DNA of 64,000 nt from Myrmaecium sp. VS I D KN 1. Lineage: Eukaryota > Ascomycota > Dothideomycetes > Valsariales > Valsariaceae. How positions within the stretch are numbered: position 1 is the stretch's first letter; each line of letters begins with the position of its first letter. Below, one piece after another: positions 1 through 10,002 of this stretch. Made by a program: the position numbers and the translations under genes. Where the stretch lies: NCBI GenBank assembly GCA_019775845.1, contig JADQAV010000007.1, forward strand, positions 620,390 to 684,389. Direction: 5' to 3'. Under the pieces are notes generated by a model. It saw only the letters and a list, made by a program, of their open reading frames with translations. It had not been told where the DNA came from and ran no database searches.

Positions 1-42
1 CCCCGCATGAAAAGAAACCACAGCCCGCTGACTCAGCCGCAG

Positions 43-1097
43 GCGGCCTCTCCTTCTTCTCCAACATCTACGGCTGGGCGTGTGACAACGTCGCTAGCTA
101 TGAGGTAAAGTTAACCTCTGACACTCAACTCAAGCATCTATCTCACTAACCCACTTGCTAGGTCGTTACGGCCAGCGGCCTCATCGTCACCGCCTCGCCC
201 ACCTCCTTCACGGACCTGTACTGGGCGCTCCGGGGCGGCGGACCCAATTTCGGTATCGTCACCACCTTCCACCTCCGCACGATCCCGCAAGGGCTGATGT
301 GGGGCGGATCGCGCGTGCATTTGGAAGCGCAGTTCCCCGCGCTGATCCAAGCCTTCGTCAACCTGGGCCACAACGTGACGACCGACCCGAACGCCGCCCA
401 GATCCTCTCCTTCACGCACGCCGAGGGGCTCAACCTGGCGAGCGCGGACCTGCAGTACGCCTTGCCGGAGGCCAACGCGAGCGTCCTAGCCGAGTACCTC
501 GCCGTCCCGGACGCGATCGAGGACACGACCGCGGTCCGCAGCCTGGCCAACCTGACCCTCCAATTCAACTCCGTGAATCCGAACGGGCTGCGAGAAACGT
601 ACTGGACGGCGACGTACGTGCTCGACGCGGACCTCGTCACCTTCGTCAAGGATACCTTCTACGCCGAGCTGGCCGCGATCGCGGACGCCGCCGACCTCGT
701 CCCCGCCGCCACGCTGCAAGTCATCAGCACGCCCATGCTCGCCGCCATGGCCCAGCACGGCGGCAACCCGCTCGGCCTCAACGCCACCCGCGGCCCCCTC
801 CTCCTCCTCAACATGAACATGATGTGGTCCGACGCCGCGGACGACGACCGCATCCTCACCGCCAACAAGAACGTCATCGACGCCACCGTCGCCGCCGCCG
901 CCGCCCGCGGCCTCGACGTCGACTACCTCTACATGAACTACGCCAGCCAGTATCAGGCCGTCGTGCCCAGCTACGGCGCCGCGAATCTGGAGCGTTTGAA
1001 GACGGTCGCGGCGACGTACGATCCGGCGGGCGTGTTTCAGACGCTGGAGCCGGGGTATTTTAAGTTGGCGGGTGCGCCGGCGACGTGGGATTTGTGA
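43..1097 (+). CDS. FAD-linked (berberine-bridge-like) oxidoreductase, C-terminal part
   Basis: Truncated by the window edge. Exons 43-104 and 162-1097 join in frame across intron 105-161 (GTAAAG donor, CTAAC branch, TAG acceptor). Bases 1-42 look like the end of a further upstream intron. The visible protein opens with GGLSFFSNIYGWACDNV, the conserved stretch after the GGxLTGG part of the FAD-binding PCMH fold. It continues with DLYWALRGGGPNFGIVTTF and ends with a BBE-type tail (YMNYASQYQ, YDPAGVFQ). The family oxidises alcohols, sugars or alkaloid-like substrates using covalent FAD and is often secreted; the N-terminus that would show a signal peptide is outside the window. It is a paralogue, not a copy, of the oxidase at 58538-60330, with the same intron position before GGxSFFS. 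Substrate unknown. Confidence 0.85.
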
Positions 1098-2448
1098 GGG
1101 GTTTGTTGCTGCCGAAGTGATGAGGTTGTGGGTGCGGGTGTGGGATGGGATAGCTTTCCTAAAAGCGTTTGTAAATATTAGTTTTGTACAGTAATAATAT
1201 CATACATTAGTAGATGAAGTGAATGTGCTCGTGCACAAACTTATAAGGCGGCGCGTGTGGGATGCGGTATTGCGCATTATCGGTATTACTTAGTTCTACT
1301 ATAAACAGGATATCCTACGTCCAGCCCAATATCTTGGGATGAAAGCTAAGTACCGAAGGTTCAGAAGTATAGTACACGACCTAGTAAAATATAGGATTGT
1401 ATACTAGGATTGAATAGTAACGGGAACTATTCATATAGATTACAAATTTCAGTAGGAGTAGTATACCATGTTCTATGGATAAGTCAAGTTAGCCAGTTTG
1501 TTTCTCAGTGGGTAGGTAAGGTAAGTCTATTTCGGGCAAATCAAACTCACTTCAATGTACTGTTCTAGGTAGCACGTCAGTATAGGACACAAGCGATTAA
1601 GCAAGCAGGACACGCACCCATATACAGACAAACCCGCCACGGGAAGGGATGATAAGGAAAGGATAGTAATATAGTGCGCAGCAACCATTGTGTGCTTACG
1701 ATATGCCCACGCACGTACGTACATACCTACTAAGGAGGTTCCTGTCCTTTCTTGCCTTCGTTATCCTCCTGTCCTTTTGACCGTACACATTGACGACTGG
1801 CTTATATACTTCACTATAGCACCGCTACTACCGCGTGCCTGAAACGAAGGGGGTTGTCATGATCAACAGTATCTATAAGTACTTATATATGTATATACAT
1901 CTGTTCCTCCCTTCCAGATCCCAAGATCTCAAAAAGCTTATATGAAAGCGCCCCGTTACCACTGAACGTACCTCAGGGGTCAATGTCAGCCAGAGCCTTG
2001 ACTCTCTGACGCTGGGGTATAAGATGCGTCAGTATGCTCTTACTGTCCAGGCCCGTCTACCGACGGGCTGATGTATGTGGCTCTTTAAAGTGGTGGGGAT
2101 GAGGGGGTTGAGGAGGGTAGTGGGGTTTTGAAGGAGCAGGAGGAGGGGGGAGAGGAAGAGGAAGAGGGGGATTATGAGGTGTTGGATGGGTATACGCTTT
2201 CTTGGTTGGAAGAGGGGGTTGGAGGGATGAAGCTTTGGGGGGTGGGGGGATGGATGGAGGATGGGAAGGGGTTTGAGTGGATGGGTTGAATGGGTCGGCT
2301 ACTTCGGGGTCGTCTTTCCCTTTCGCTCTCAATCGCTCGCGGTATCGCCTCGCTGCGGTATATGAAGTATACGCATGAGGAAGACATGATACAATTGCTT
2401 CCAGAACCACTCAATCATCAAGATTATGACATACCATCACTTCCCACT
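1098..2448. other. Intergenic, no gene recognised
   Basis: The first 900 bases are noticeably AT-richer than the flanking genes and contain many TATA/TACTA words but no protein-like reading frame. At 2057-2410 the minus strand is open and translates to a short basic stretch followed by a long proline-rich run, but the frame has no ATG and a stop stands directly before it, so I do not call a gene. Confidence 0.5.
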
Positions 2449-3612
2449 TCAAGGCCAGAACCTACGTAACTCCTCCACACCCTCTCGAAACCACTCATCC
2501 CTCTCCACCGACACCTCCGCATCAAACCCATGATCGCCAGCACACGCATCAAACCGAATCGTCGTACCAGGCGCGTTCCGCTCCCGCAGGGCACGCACAA
2601 AAACCTCACTACCCTCAAACGGCACAGCGGAGTCCTCACGGCCATGGAAAATCCAAACGAAGCGAGGCAGCGTAGAAGCGCGCGGCACATTCTCCACAGG
2701 AAAGAGCGCAGTGTCGCTACCAAGCCGGTCAAGCAGCCGACCATGCTGGGCAAGCGCGATGGCAAGCAGGGAGCGCGTGAACCGCTCCCCCTTCATCGGG
2801 TCGCCGTCCGTCGTCACCACCGCGTCTGGGTCGATGGCTCGCATGTGCTCGTCGATGATGGAGGATGGGAGCTGTCGCGCGCGTTTAGCAGTCCATCTCT
2901 TCGCGAATCGGGACAGCTCTACAACTCACGTTCGGCACCCCAAAGATAACCTTCTCATACGCCTCGCCCCAAAACCGCGTCCGCAGATGCAGCATCGGGT
3001 ACGTCAGCACCAGCGCTTTGACATCCAGCTCCGGCTGCAGCAGCAGCAGGACAGACTGGGCCGCGAGCCAGCCGCCCGCGCTCTGGCCCGCGACCAGCAA
3101 TCGATCCAGATCCGCCCGCACGCCGAAGGCGTCGGCCAGCGCGTCCTCGTTCAGGGCGGTGCGGATCCAGGTCCAGAAGTCGGCGAGGTCGTCGAGGATG
3201 TCCGGGCCGCTGTGCTCGGGTAGCAGGCGGTAGTCCGGGCTGATGAGGATGGCGGAGTGGTCGAGGGCGAGCTGGATGAGCCTGGGGAGGAAGGGGGATC
3301 AGCGCGTCTACGTATGTGAATGCGGGGAGGGGGGGGGCGGGGGATGTGATGGGGACGGGACTGGGCATGGCGTACATACCATGCGGGGAACCACTCGGAA
3401 TACAATCGCGCGCCGCCGACGAGGAAGCCGCCGTGGAACTGGACGGCGAGTGGATACTTCTTCTTATCGCCATTCTTCTTGATCGCCGGATCGAGGATCT
3501 TCTTTGGCACTAGGATCGAGAGCGGGATCGGGTGGTTCTTGACGACTTTGTAGTCCACGTGTTTGATCTTGAAGTCGGCGAACCTTTTGGGGTCATGGGG
3601 AACGTATGCCAT
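2449..3612 (-). CDS. Alpha/beta-hydrolase fold-3 esterase-like protein
   Basis: Three exons on the minus strand: 3612-3380, 3281-2930 and 2871-2449, giving 335 residues. Intron 1 has a GTATGT donor and CAG acceptor; intron 2 (58 bases) has GTGAGT, a CTGCTAAAC branch and CAG. HGGF at about residues 60-63 is the oxyanion-hole motif of the hormone-sensitive-lipase/arylacetamide-deacetylase group. GQSAG places the nucleophile at about Ser145; HGREDSAVPF and GDHGF near the end fit the Asp and His of the triad. I start at the ATG at 3612, which directly precedes the conserved-looking AYVPHDPK segment. There is no signal peptide, so an intracellular esterase or lactone hydrolase is likely. Substrate unknown. 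Confidence 0.85.
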
Positions 3613-4355
3613 TGTGTGTGTCAATTGAAATGGACGGTGTAGAGATGAGGCTGGAGCGGGTACACGGGGATGCTGGAAGTGGGATGGAGGAGACTACAAG
3701 CGGTTTGATATTCTAGAGCTCATGGAGCTGTTACCGTGCGACGTCTCGGGACTGGAGGTTACCCCACTCGTCGGTGGGGTGGTGGAGGTGGAGCGGTGGA
3801 TCATCGCGTCGCGGTCAGGCACCGGTCCGATCAGACCGCACCCCCCTATCGGCCGATAGCCTTGTCGGTCGAGAGAAGTGTCCGCAACGGTATCCTCTAA
3901 CAACCTGACGGAACACCGAGATTGCTTTGTGCCTAGTCGGACGAACGGCTGTGTCAGACACATGGATAACGCCCTCGGAATCTTCGCCCAAAACCGGGGA
4001 TGTCCAAAGCAATTTTATCGAACGGTAACCGAACGCTGCCCGCCCTGTCATGACTTTCTAGAAGCAAGGGAAAGTCGGAGTGATTAACAGCGGCATAACC
4101 ATTCCATACCATCATTGATAGGTGAACAAGGTGCATGGAGCTTCCGCAAACGCTGATGCTTTCCATGACAGTGCCAAAAAAAGAAAAGAATGCACACCAT
4201 CGTCACAACCTCGCATATCCCGCCGTCAGGAGGACACACCCATGACCATCATCCGCCCTCATCGCATCCATGTCATCGATAGGAAAAGGAGAGAAAAAGA
4301 AAAGTGATCCAAAAAGGTGAAGTAGCGGCCCATCGTTCCCCCATCCCTTCCCCAC
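3613..4355. other. Intergenic with a perfect 14-base palindrome
   Basis: Upstream region of the hydrolase and downstream of the DUF7907-like gene. At 3846-3859 it holds the perfect palindrome CTATCGGCCGATAG, embedded in CGG/CCG-rich sequence (around 3820-3880) of the kind bound by Zn2Cys6 regulators. No coding region recognised. Confidence 0.4.
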
Positions 4356-4988
4356 CTACACAAAAACCCTCTCCACCCCAACCGTCACACACGTCGGGTT
4401 CTGCGGCGTATCCAGCACGCCCACGAGCCACGCCAGCGCGCGATAGCGATACCCATTGAAATACGTGTCGCAAAGGAGCCAATTGTAATACGGAGCCGGG
4501 TTGCCGGCGACGATGGGGTCGACCGTGTCGTCGATGAAGGACTGGATGTGCAGGCGGTCGTCGTTGTCGAAGGCGACGACCGTCGTGGAGGCGTCGACGC
4601 CCGGCTGGAAGAGCGCCTGCGCGACGTTCGAGGTCGGGCGGTAGGCGAGCGCGAGCGGGGAGGAGAGGTTGAAATTGCCGCCGACGAGGAGGTAGGTGAG
4701 GTAGCCTGGGGCGCCGAGCGAGGAAGAGGAGGAGGAGGAGGAGGAGGAGGTGGAGGAGATAGCCGTGTTGCTCGTGTTGTGCTGGAAGGTCGAGGGGGTG
4801 GTGATGTTGAGGGCGCTGGCGAGGCAGAGGCCTTCGATGGCGGCGCCGATGTGGCAGGCTATCAGCGCGGAGCCGGCGAGGGAGTCGGGTGAGCTGAGTA
4901 TGAGGTTGAAGGGCGCAGAGGCGTTGGTGTATTGTGCGCCTGCCGTCGCAGCGGTGGCGATGAGGAGGAGACTGCTGAGGTACTTCAT
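4356..4988 (-). CDS. Small secreted DUF7907-like protein
   Basis: Single-exon gene of 210 residues. Residues 1-18 (MKYLSSLLLIATAATAGA) form a clean signal peptide with an Ala-x-Ala type cleavage site. The mature part begins with QYTNASAPFNL and contains ACHIGAAIEGLC, GYLTYLLVGGNFNLSSPLALAY and CVTVGVERVFV, an arrangement I recognise from fungal secreted proteins of the DUF7907 type. Four cysteines could form two disulfides. A serine-only run of about a dozen residues near position 80-92 is a lineage-specific insertion. Function of the family is unknown; it is presumably extracellular or wall-associated. A TATA-like box lies about 95 bases upstream of the ATG. Confidence 0.8.
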   Translation of the reverse strand: MKYLSSLLLIATAATAGAQYTNASAPFNLILSSPDSLAGSALIACHIGAAIEGLCLASALNITTPSTFQHNTSNTAISSTSSSSSSSSSSLGAPGYLTYLLVGGNFNLSSPLALAYRPTSNVAQALFQPGVDASTTVVAFDNDDRLHIQSFIDDTVDPIVAGNPAPYYNWLLCDTYFNGYRYRALAWLVGVLDTPQNPTCVTVGVERVFV

Positions 4989-5776
4989 GGTGGTGATGCG
5001 GCCGGTGTTGGTGATGCTTGGGAGTGAATGGATATGGCTTGTCTCGCTGAAGGATGGATGAGAAGGCGGCGGTCGACGAGAGAGTTTTTATATGGACCGA
5101 ATGTCATCGATGAGGTGACTGCCTCAGCAAAAAGAGTAAGGCAGGCACGACCGAGCTCGTCACCTCAGGCAACCGTGCTGGTCATGAGGCTCGACAACAT
5201 GACGTCGGTCCGGGTCGGTGTCGCCACTGTCAGGGTCCTGCGTACCTCGTACCGAGCCGCAATATGCTTAAATCTATAACGTTATCCCCATCACCACCGA
5301 GCAAGTCCTTCGATCAGCCAACCGAGTCGTCGTGCGACGTTGCGTCCTGCGGCGTGCCGTGCAGTGTTTTCGCATGATGGCGCCTGTTTGGGCGCGAGGA
5401 GGTTTGCTCTTACCTGTCGTGATAGACTGTACGGAGCCGCGCTTGCTCAGCATGCATGGTACTTCAGCCGCTGTCGGTCGGAGCTGCTGTGAGCAGGAAG
5501 AAGTGAATGGAGGCGCAGTCAGGGACGATAAGTTGCAGAACAGTGACAGCTTCTTATTTTAATCCCTTTCGTCCCTGCAACACGCTCCTGTCTTCAACAC
5601 TCAGGTTTCTCCTTCCATGTAGGACGGGAGTCCGAACCATGCGGTGATCAATATCGTACATATTATACCCACGGAGAAGAGTGTGTCAACCAACTCTCCA
5701 GAGAGCTTCCACTCCACAAACACGCATATACAAAACCGGAGATATAACACAGATGAACCACCCAGTCAAGGTCCCA
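4989..5776. other. Intergenic
   Basis: Promoter region of the DUF7907-like gene (with the TATA-like box listed separately), then the 3' flank of the transcription-factor gene. No further feature recognised. Confidence 0.5.
5081..5095 (-). promoter_or_regulatory. TATA-like box of the DUF7907-like gene
   Basis: Read on the minus strand the sequence is CCATATAAAAACTCT, about 95 bases upstream of the ATG at 4988. Position and composition fit a core-promoter TATA box; no experimental support can be seen here. Confidence 0.5.
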
Positions 5777-7989
5777 TCACACGAACCCCGCCATACCCAT
5801 CCCGCCATCCCAGCCAGCCAGCCCCCAGCCCATTCCAAGCCCCGCCCCAAACTCTCCACCTTCCACCAACCGTCGCCACTCCTCCTCATCCCACAACCCA
5901 AGCACGTCCAGATCATCAGCCCCACTCGTCGGCGGCGGCGGTGTCGTCGCCGCCGCCGTCGCCGTCCCACCGGCGTTTCCCGCCACCACGCCCTCCACCT
6001 CCCGCTCCTTCCGCAGCAACTCCTCCTCCTCCTTCGCCAAGCGCGCCAAGTGACTCCGCTCCTCATCACCCCGCAACCCCACCACCTCCGCAAACACATT
6101 CCGGCCCAATTCTGGCACGCCACCGCGGCCAATCCGACCCGCATCCCCAGCAAAAACCGCATCCGCAACCGTGCACGCCGCCGCCGCCGTGGTGCCGGAC
6201 GCGCCCGCAGCCCCGGCCCCCGCCGCCTCCCGCCGGCGAAGCCAGATGCGCATCCCGCGCATGAAGCGGTAGTAGTAGCTCCACGTGTCCCGGCGCAGGG
6301 GGTCGGTGGTCTGCCAGCCGGTGCGGGTGAGCGGGCGGACGGCGTCGGTGATGCAGTCGACGAGGCGGACGAGGTCGATGGCGGCGCGGGCCGTCGGCGC
6401 GTCCCAGCCCGTCCCCGGGCTGGAGGGGAGCAGGCTGAGCTTGACGAGCGTGATGAGCGAGTACCACACTTGGAACCAGTAGGTGATGGTGAGGTGGTAG
6501 AGCTGGGAGGGGGTCAGGGCGAGGAAGTGGTGGGTGAAGTCTTTGGCGGTGGTGAGGAGGGTGAGGAGGTGGGCGGGATGGGAGGGGTTTGGGGTGGGAG
6601 GTGGAGGTGCGGGTGCGGAGGTGGATGCGGTTTCGGAAGAGGCGGTGGGGTGGGTGTGCAGGCTGATTTCGTAGATGGCGAGGTGCATGGCGAGGGTGGT
6701 TTGGCCGAGGGTTGGTGGTGGACCGCTGGGGCAGACGGTGTCCAGCTGTTGTTTGAAAGCGGAGGCTTCGGCCGCGGAGGAGGCGATGGACATGTTGAGG
6801 AGGGTAGGATTGAGGGAGGTGGAGGCCGGGTCGGGGTTGTCGTAGGAGAAGGTTTGGTGGAGGCGGGAGATGAAGATTTGGCTGTTGACGAAGAAAGGGA
6901 TGAAGGCGTCGGTTGGGACGGCCGGATCGTCCGAGACTTTCTTGACGCAAGTATCGATCCAGGCGGAATGGTACATGGCAAGGTTGCGATTAAAGAGGGA
7001 AAACCTGGCGGGTGATAAGTGAGGGCGAACTGCAGCTGAAGAAAGATAGGGACATACGTGGAGCACAAGTAATAGCATCCAAGGAACGCGCGCTGACCAG
7101 CAGTGCAAGACTCTGGCTGAGCATGGAGCCGGAAGTCAGTAACGGAGCTGTCTCGGTCCAGACCAAGATTTAGACACATGGCCCTCGCCATCATGAGGAA
7201 CATGTGCGTCTGTTTATGCATCGGTTGGAACTGATAGTGGTACCACGCAAGGTGGACGAGGAGGCCTTGCAAGTAGCAGAGCTTCTTCTGGTTCTCCATA
7301 ATGATGCGCTGGCTGATCTGGTATTTGACTTCGTTGCCGAGAATGCGGCAGAGGTGGTTGTCATCTTCAAGGCACACTGTCATGATGCAGAGGAAAAGAA
7401 AGGGATTCTCATCTCGGAGAGCTGCGGCGGTGGTCTCGGGTGGGATCACAACGAACGGAAACTCGGGTGTTTTGACAGTTCGGAACTTCTCGAGGAGACC
7501 TTCGGCCCTCTGAAGGGTGAGGAGGCCTCGGTCAATGATGTCCAGTTCGGAAGGAGAGGCCGGTGGAGTGATGGCAGAGGTAACCGTCGGAGGAGCCCAA
7601 GGCGTTGCTGAGGATTCAGCGGACGGCGTCTGTGAGTATGGGCTGAGGCTGGGTGTGATGGGATTGGCTGGTTTTCCGATTGGAGCCTGAGGCCCGGTTT
7701 GTTGGGTGCTCAGGATAGAGAGCAGGCCATCGACCTTTTCTTCCAGTCGCGCAACTCTCCTGTGATGTAGCAGTCAGACGCAATTGCTCTCTCTCATGTA
7801 TCCGACATCGCTAACGTACGAAGCATTCTTCCTCAGCTGCCGTGTGCTTTTGTTTTCGAATACGCACTCCCTTCGGAGTCTCGCACAGCGCTCGCACGCG
7901 CCGCCTTCGATCTGTTTGCACTTCGCTTTGGCGGTGATGCACCGCGCGCACGATTTCTTGCGAGACGGCCTCGGCAATGTCTCACTCAT
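5777..7989 (-). CDS. Zn2Cys6 fungal transcription factor
   Basis: Three exons: 7989-7820, 7759-7058 and 7004-5777, giving 699 residues. Residues 14-42 contain the binuclear zinc cluster CxxCx6Cx7CxxCx6C (C14, C17, C24, C32, C35, C42) in a basic context. A short coiled-coil-like linker (RVARLEEKVDGLLSIL) follows the first intron. The middle homology region is visible as the GLLVHLAWYHYQFQPMHKQTHMF-type segment, GLDRD and GCYYLCSTFSLFNRN, the last produced exactly by splicing intron 2 (GTATGT to CAG, 53 bases). The C-terminal part is low-complexity (Ala/Pro/Gly). It is a nuclear DNA-binding regulator, probably binding CGG triplets. It lies among accessory enzyme genes, so control of some of them is a reasonable but unproven idea. 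Confidence 0.92.
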
Positions 7990-8784
7990 CGCGAAGAAGG
8001 ACTCATCGAGAGCTACCGTAGTTTAAAAGAGAAACGGAGTTTCGCAAGCATGTGGCCAGACTGGGGAAGTCAGCCTTTTGAAACGGAGATGAGACGGAGA
8101 ACGGAGCCGGAGTTAGGTGGTGGTGTTGCGACACAAGCGGGATGGATCCTTCAATGTCCGCGTACGTTTGAGAACCGGAGTTCCTAAGTCCGGGACCACT
8201 CCTTCGCTCCGGTCGATGATGCCTCCTCATCTTTCAGCTAATTTAGTGCTTCATGCCTTGCTGAGCGCGCTCTGCTGGCAGCAAAACATCGATTATAGGT
8301 CTGAATAGGAAAATGTTGCGAGTATTTGGCTTCCCGGAGGTGAACGGCGGTGTCGGAAGACTCACAGCACCGGAGCACGTAAGGGCGATATTGCTATGCG
8401 GGCCTTCCTGCATTGTGGTTTTACCTACTCTTCACTCTTCGCTAAATATCGAAAGACAAGCCTGCCTGCGACTCGTTTTCCCGCTGATGTTTGAGGCATT
8501 CACTGAAAAGGCAACCTTTGCGGCCTTGCAGCCGTGCAGCCTCGCAGCCTCACAGCCTCGCAGCCTCGCAGCCTTGCAGGCCAAACCCAACCTCGTCGGC
8601 ATTTGCCCCGAAACACCGAAACACCGACGAGAGCTTGCCGAAGCTCACCCGGCCCGACCAGATCAACCAGAGCTTCCGAGCTCCGCGGCCGCACGTCAAC
8701 GCCAGTCCACACCTCATCTGGTCCAACTCACTCACTGACTTCCCCTTCACTGTCAGTCCCGCCAGTCGTTTCCGTCCCTCCGCC
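7990..8784. other. Divergent intergenic region
   Basis: Shared upstream region of the Zn2Cys6 gene (minus) and the conserved gene at 8785 (plus). Apart from the CAGCCTCG-type minisatellite at 8518-8583 nothing is recognised. Confidence 0.5.
8518..8583 (+). repeat. CAGCCTCG-type short tandem repeat
   Basis: About seven imperfect 8-9 base units of the type GCAGCCTCG/GCAGCCTTG run through this stretch. The same unit, in the opposite orientation, occurs at about 34165-34200, so it may be a dispersed low-copy repeat of this genome. Confidence 0.6.
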
Positions 8785-9534
8785 ATGTCCCGACACATTC
8801 TCAAGCGCACCCTCCAGGCGACCGGCTTCCTCGCCGGCGTCGGCACCCTCGGAACCATCTCCTTCCTGCGGCACCCCACCTTCGTGCCGTACGACCTCTC
8901 CTCCCCGGACCTGAAGACGCCCGTCATCCAGAAGTTCAATCCGGACGCGAACCCGCCGGTGGTGATGGACGACTGCGTGCGGGTGGTGCCGCTGGGCCAG
9001 CTGCGGACCGCCGACCGGGCCGAGCTGACGCGCGAGTTCGCCCGGGGCGTCTGGGGCGGCATCGGCAGCCTGCCCGTCCGCCGCTTCTTCCGCAAGCACG
9101 GCTACGGCAAGCCCGGCACCGAGGACCACCTCTGGGAGACGGAGGACCTGAAGAAGAGCGACTACCCCGTCGGCACCAAGATGGTCGATCATTTCGAGGT
9201 CGTTGAGCGGACTGACGATAAGGTAGGTTACCAATTGCGAGCCATTGTTCTCCTCTTTCGCATCCGACGCTAACCTCCTCCTCCCTTCCGCCCACAGGTC
9301 GTCATCCGCTGCGGCGACTCCCCCCTCAACCAAGGCCGCCGGCCCTCGGACGGCCTGTTCACCCTCCAGGTCGAGACGGACAACCAAAACGCCTACTTCC
9401 ACCTCAAGAGCATCTTCTTCAACTCCACGCCCGAGGGCAAGCTCGGCGGCGCCTTCCCCGGTCACATGCTTCAGCTGCACTACCTCCTCGACCGGATGTG
9501 GATCGAGACGGCCGTGCGGCGGCTGATGAAGTGA
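8785..9534 (+). CDS. Conserved fungal protein of unknown function, likely membrane-anchored
   Basis: Two exons, 8785-9222 and 9298-9534, separated by a 75-base intron (GTAGGT donor, CGCTAAC branch, CAG acceptor), encode 224 residues. The N-terminus MSRHILKRTLQATGFLAGVGTLGTISFL combines a basic start with a hydrophobic stretch at about residues 12-28, fitting a mitochondrial or membrane anchor. Downstream motifs such as DHFEVVERT and VVIRCGDSPLNQGRRPSDGLF resemble a family of uncharacterised fungal proteins that I have seen without assigned activity. The splice restores a continuous conserved motif, which supports the model. No catalytic residues can be proposed. Confidence 0.8.
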
Positions 9535-10002
9535 GGAGCGGGCGATGCGATTGGGTGGAGGGAGATTTGTATATATATGCGGAATGCGTCGGTGTTGGAT
9601 ATATGGGGGAGATGAGATGGTGCGTATAGAAGGCGATCTAGAAGGAAGAGTGATATCCGGTACCGACAAGGTGGATTTAGAAGAGAGCCGGAGAGGAAGT
9701 AAAAGGGAGGTGCAACAGAAACGTTTTGCCACAGTCACGCTTTCAAATCGAAGGTAGGGCATCGCTAGCACCGCGAATCGTCCAGTCCATGTACATAAAA
9801 AACCACCGCAACGGAAAAGAGTTTTTGATCTTATTATTAGAGCAAGCCATTACTGCTACCTAGCTCATCAAGCTCAACTAACCACAAGCAAACCAGGGAA
9901 AACCCATCTAACGCCATACCACGCTAACAATAAACCAGTCTTCGCCGGAAGCAGAGCCGTCTACGCTGCCCGGAACCATATCCTCCCTGTGGAAACGAGC
10001 AC
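9535..10002. other. Convergent intergenic region
   Basis: 3' flanks of two convergent genes. Nothing else recognised. Confidence 0.5.

Noticed and set aside
2057-2410. Proline-rich minus-strand frame
   Set aside because: No ATG, a stop directly upstream and mostly Pro/His low complexity; at best an unproven exon.
5681-7015. 444-residue open frame antisense to the Zn2Cys6 gene
   Set aside because: Low-complexity Arg/Gly translation; the opposite strand encodes a recognisable transcription factor with consistent splice sites.
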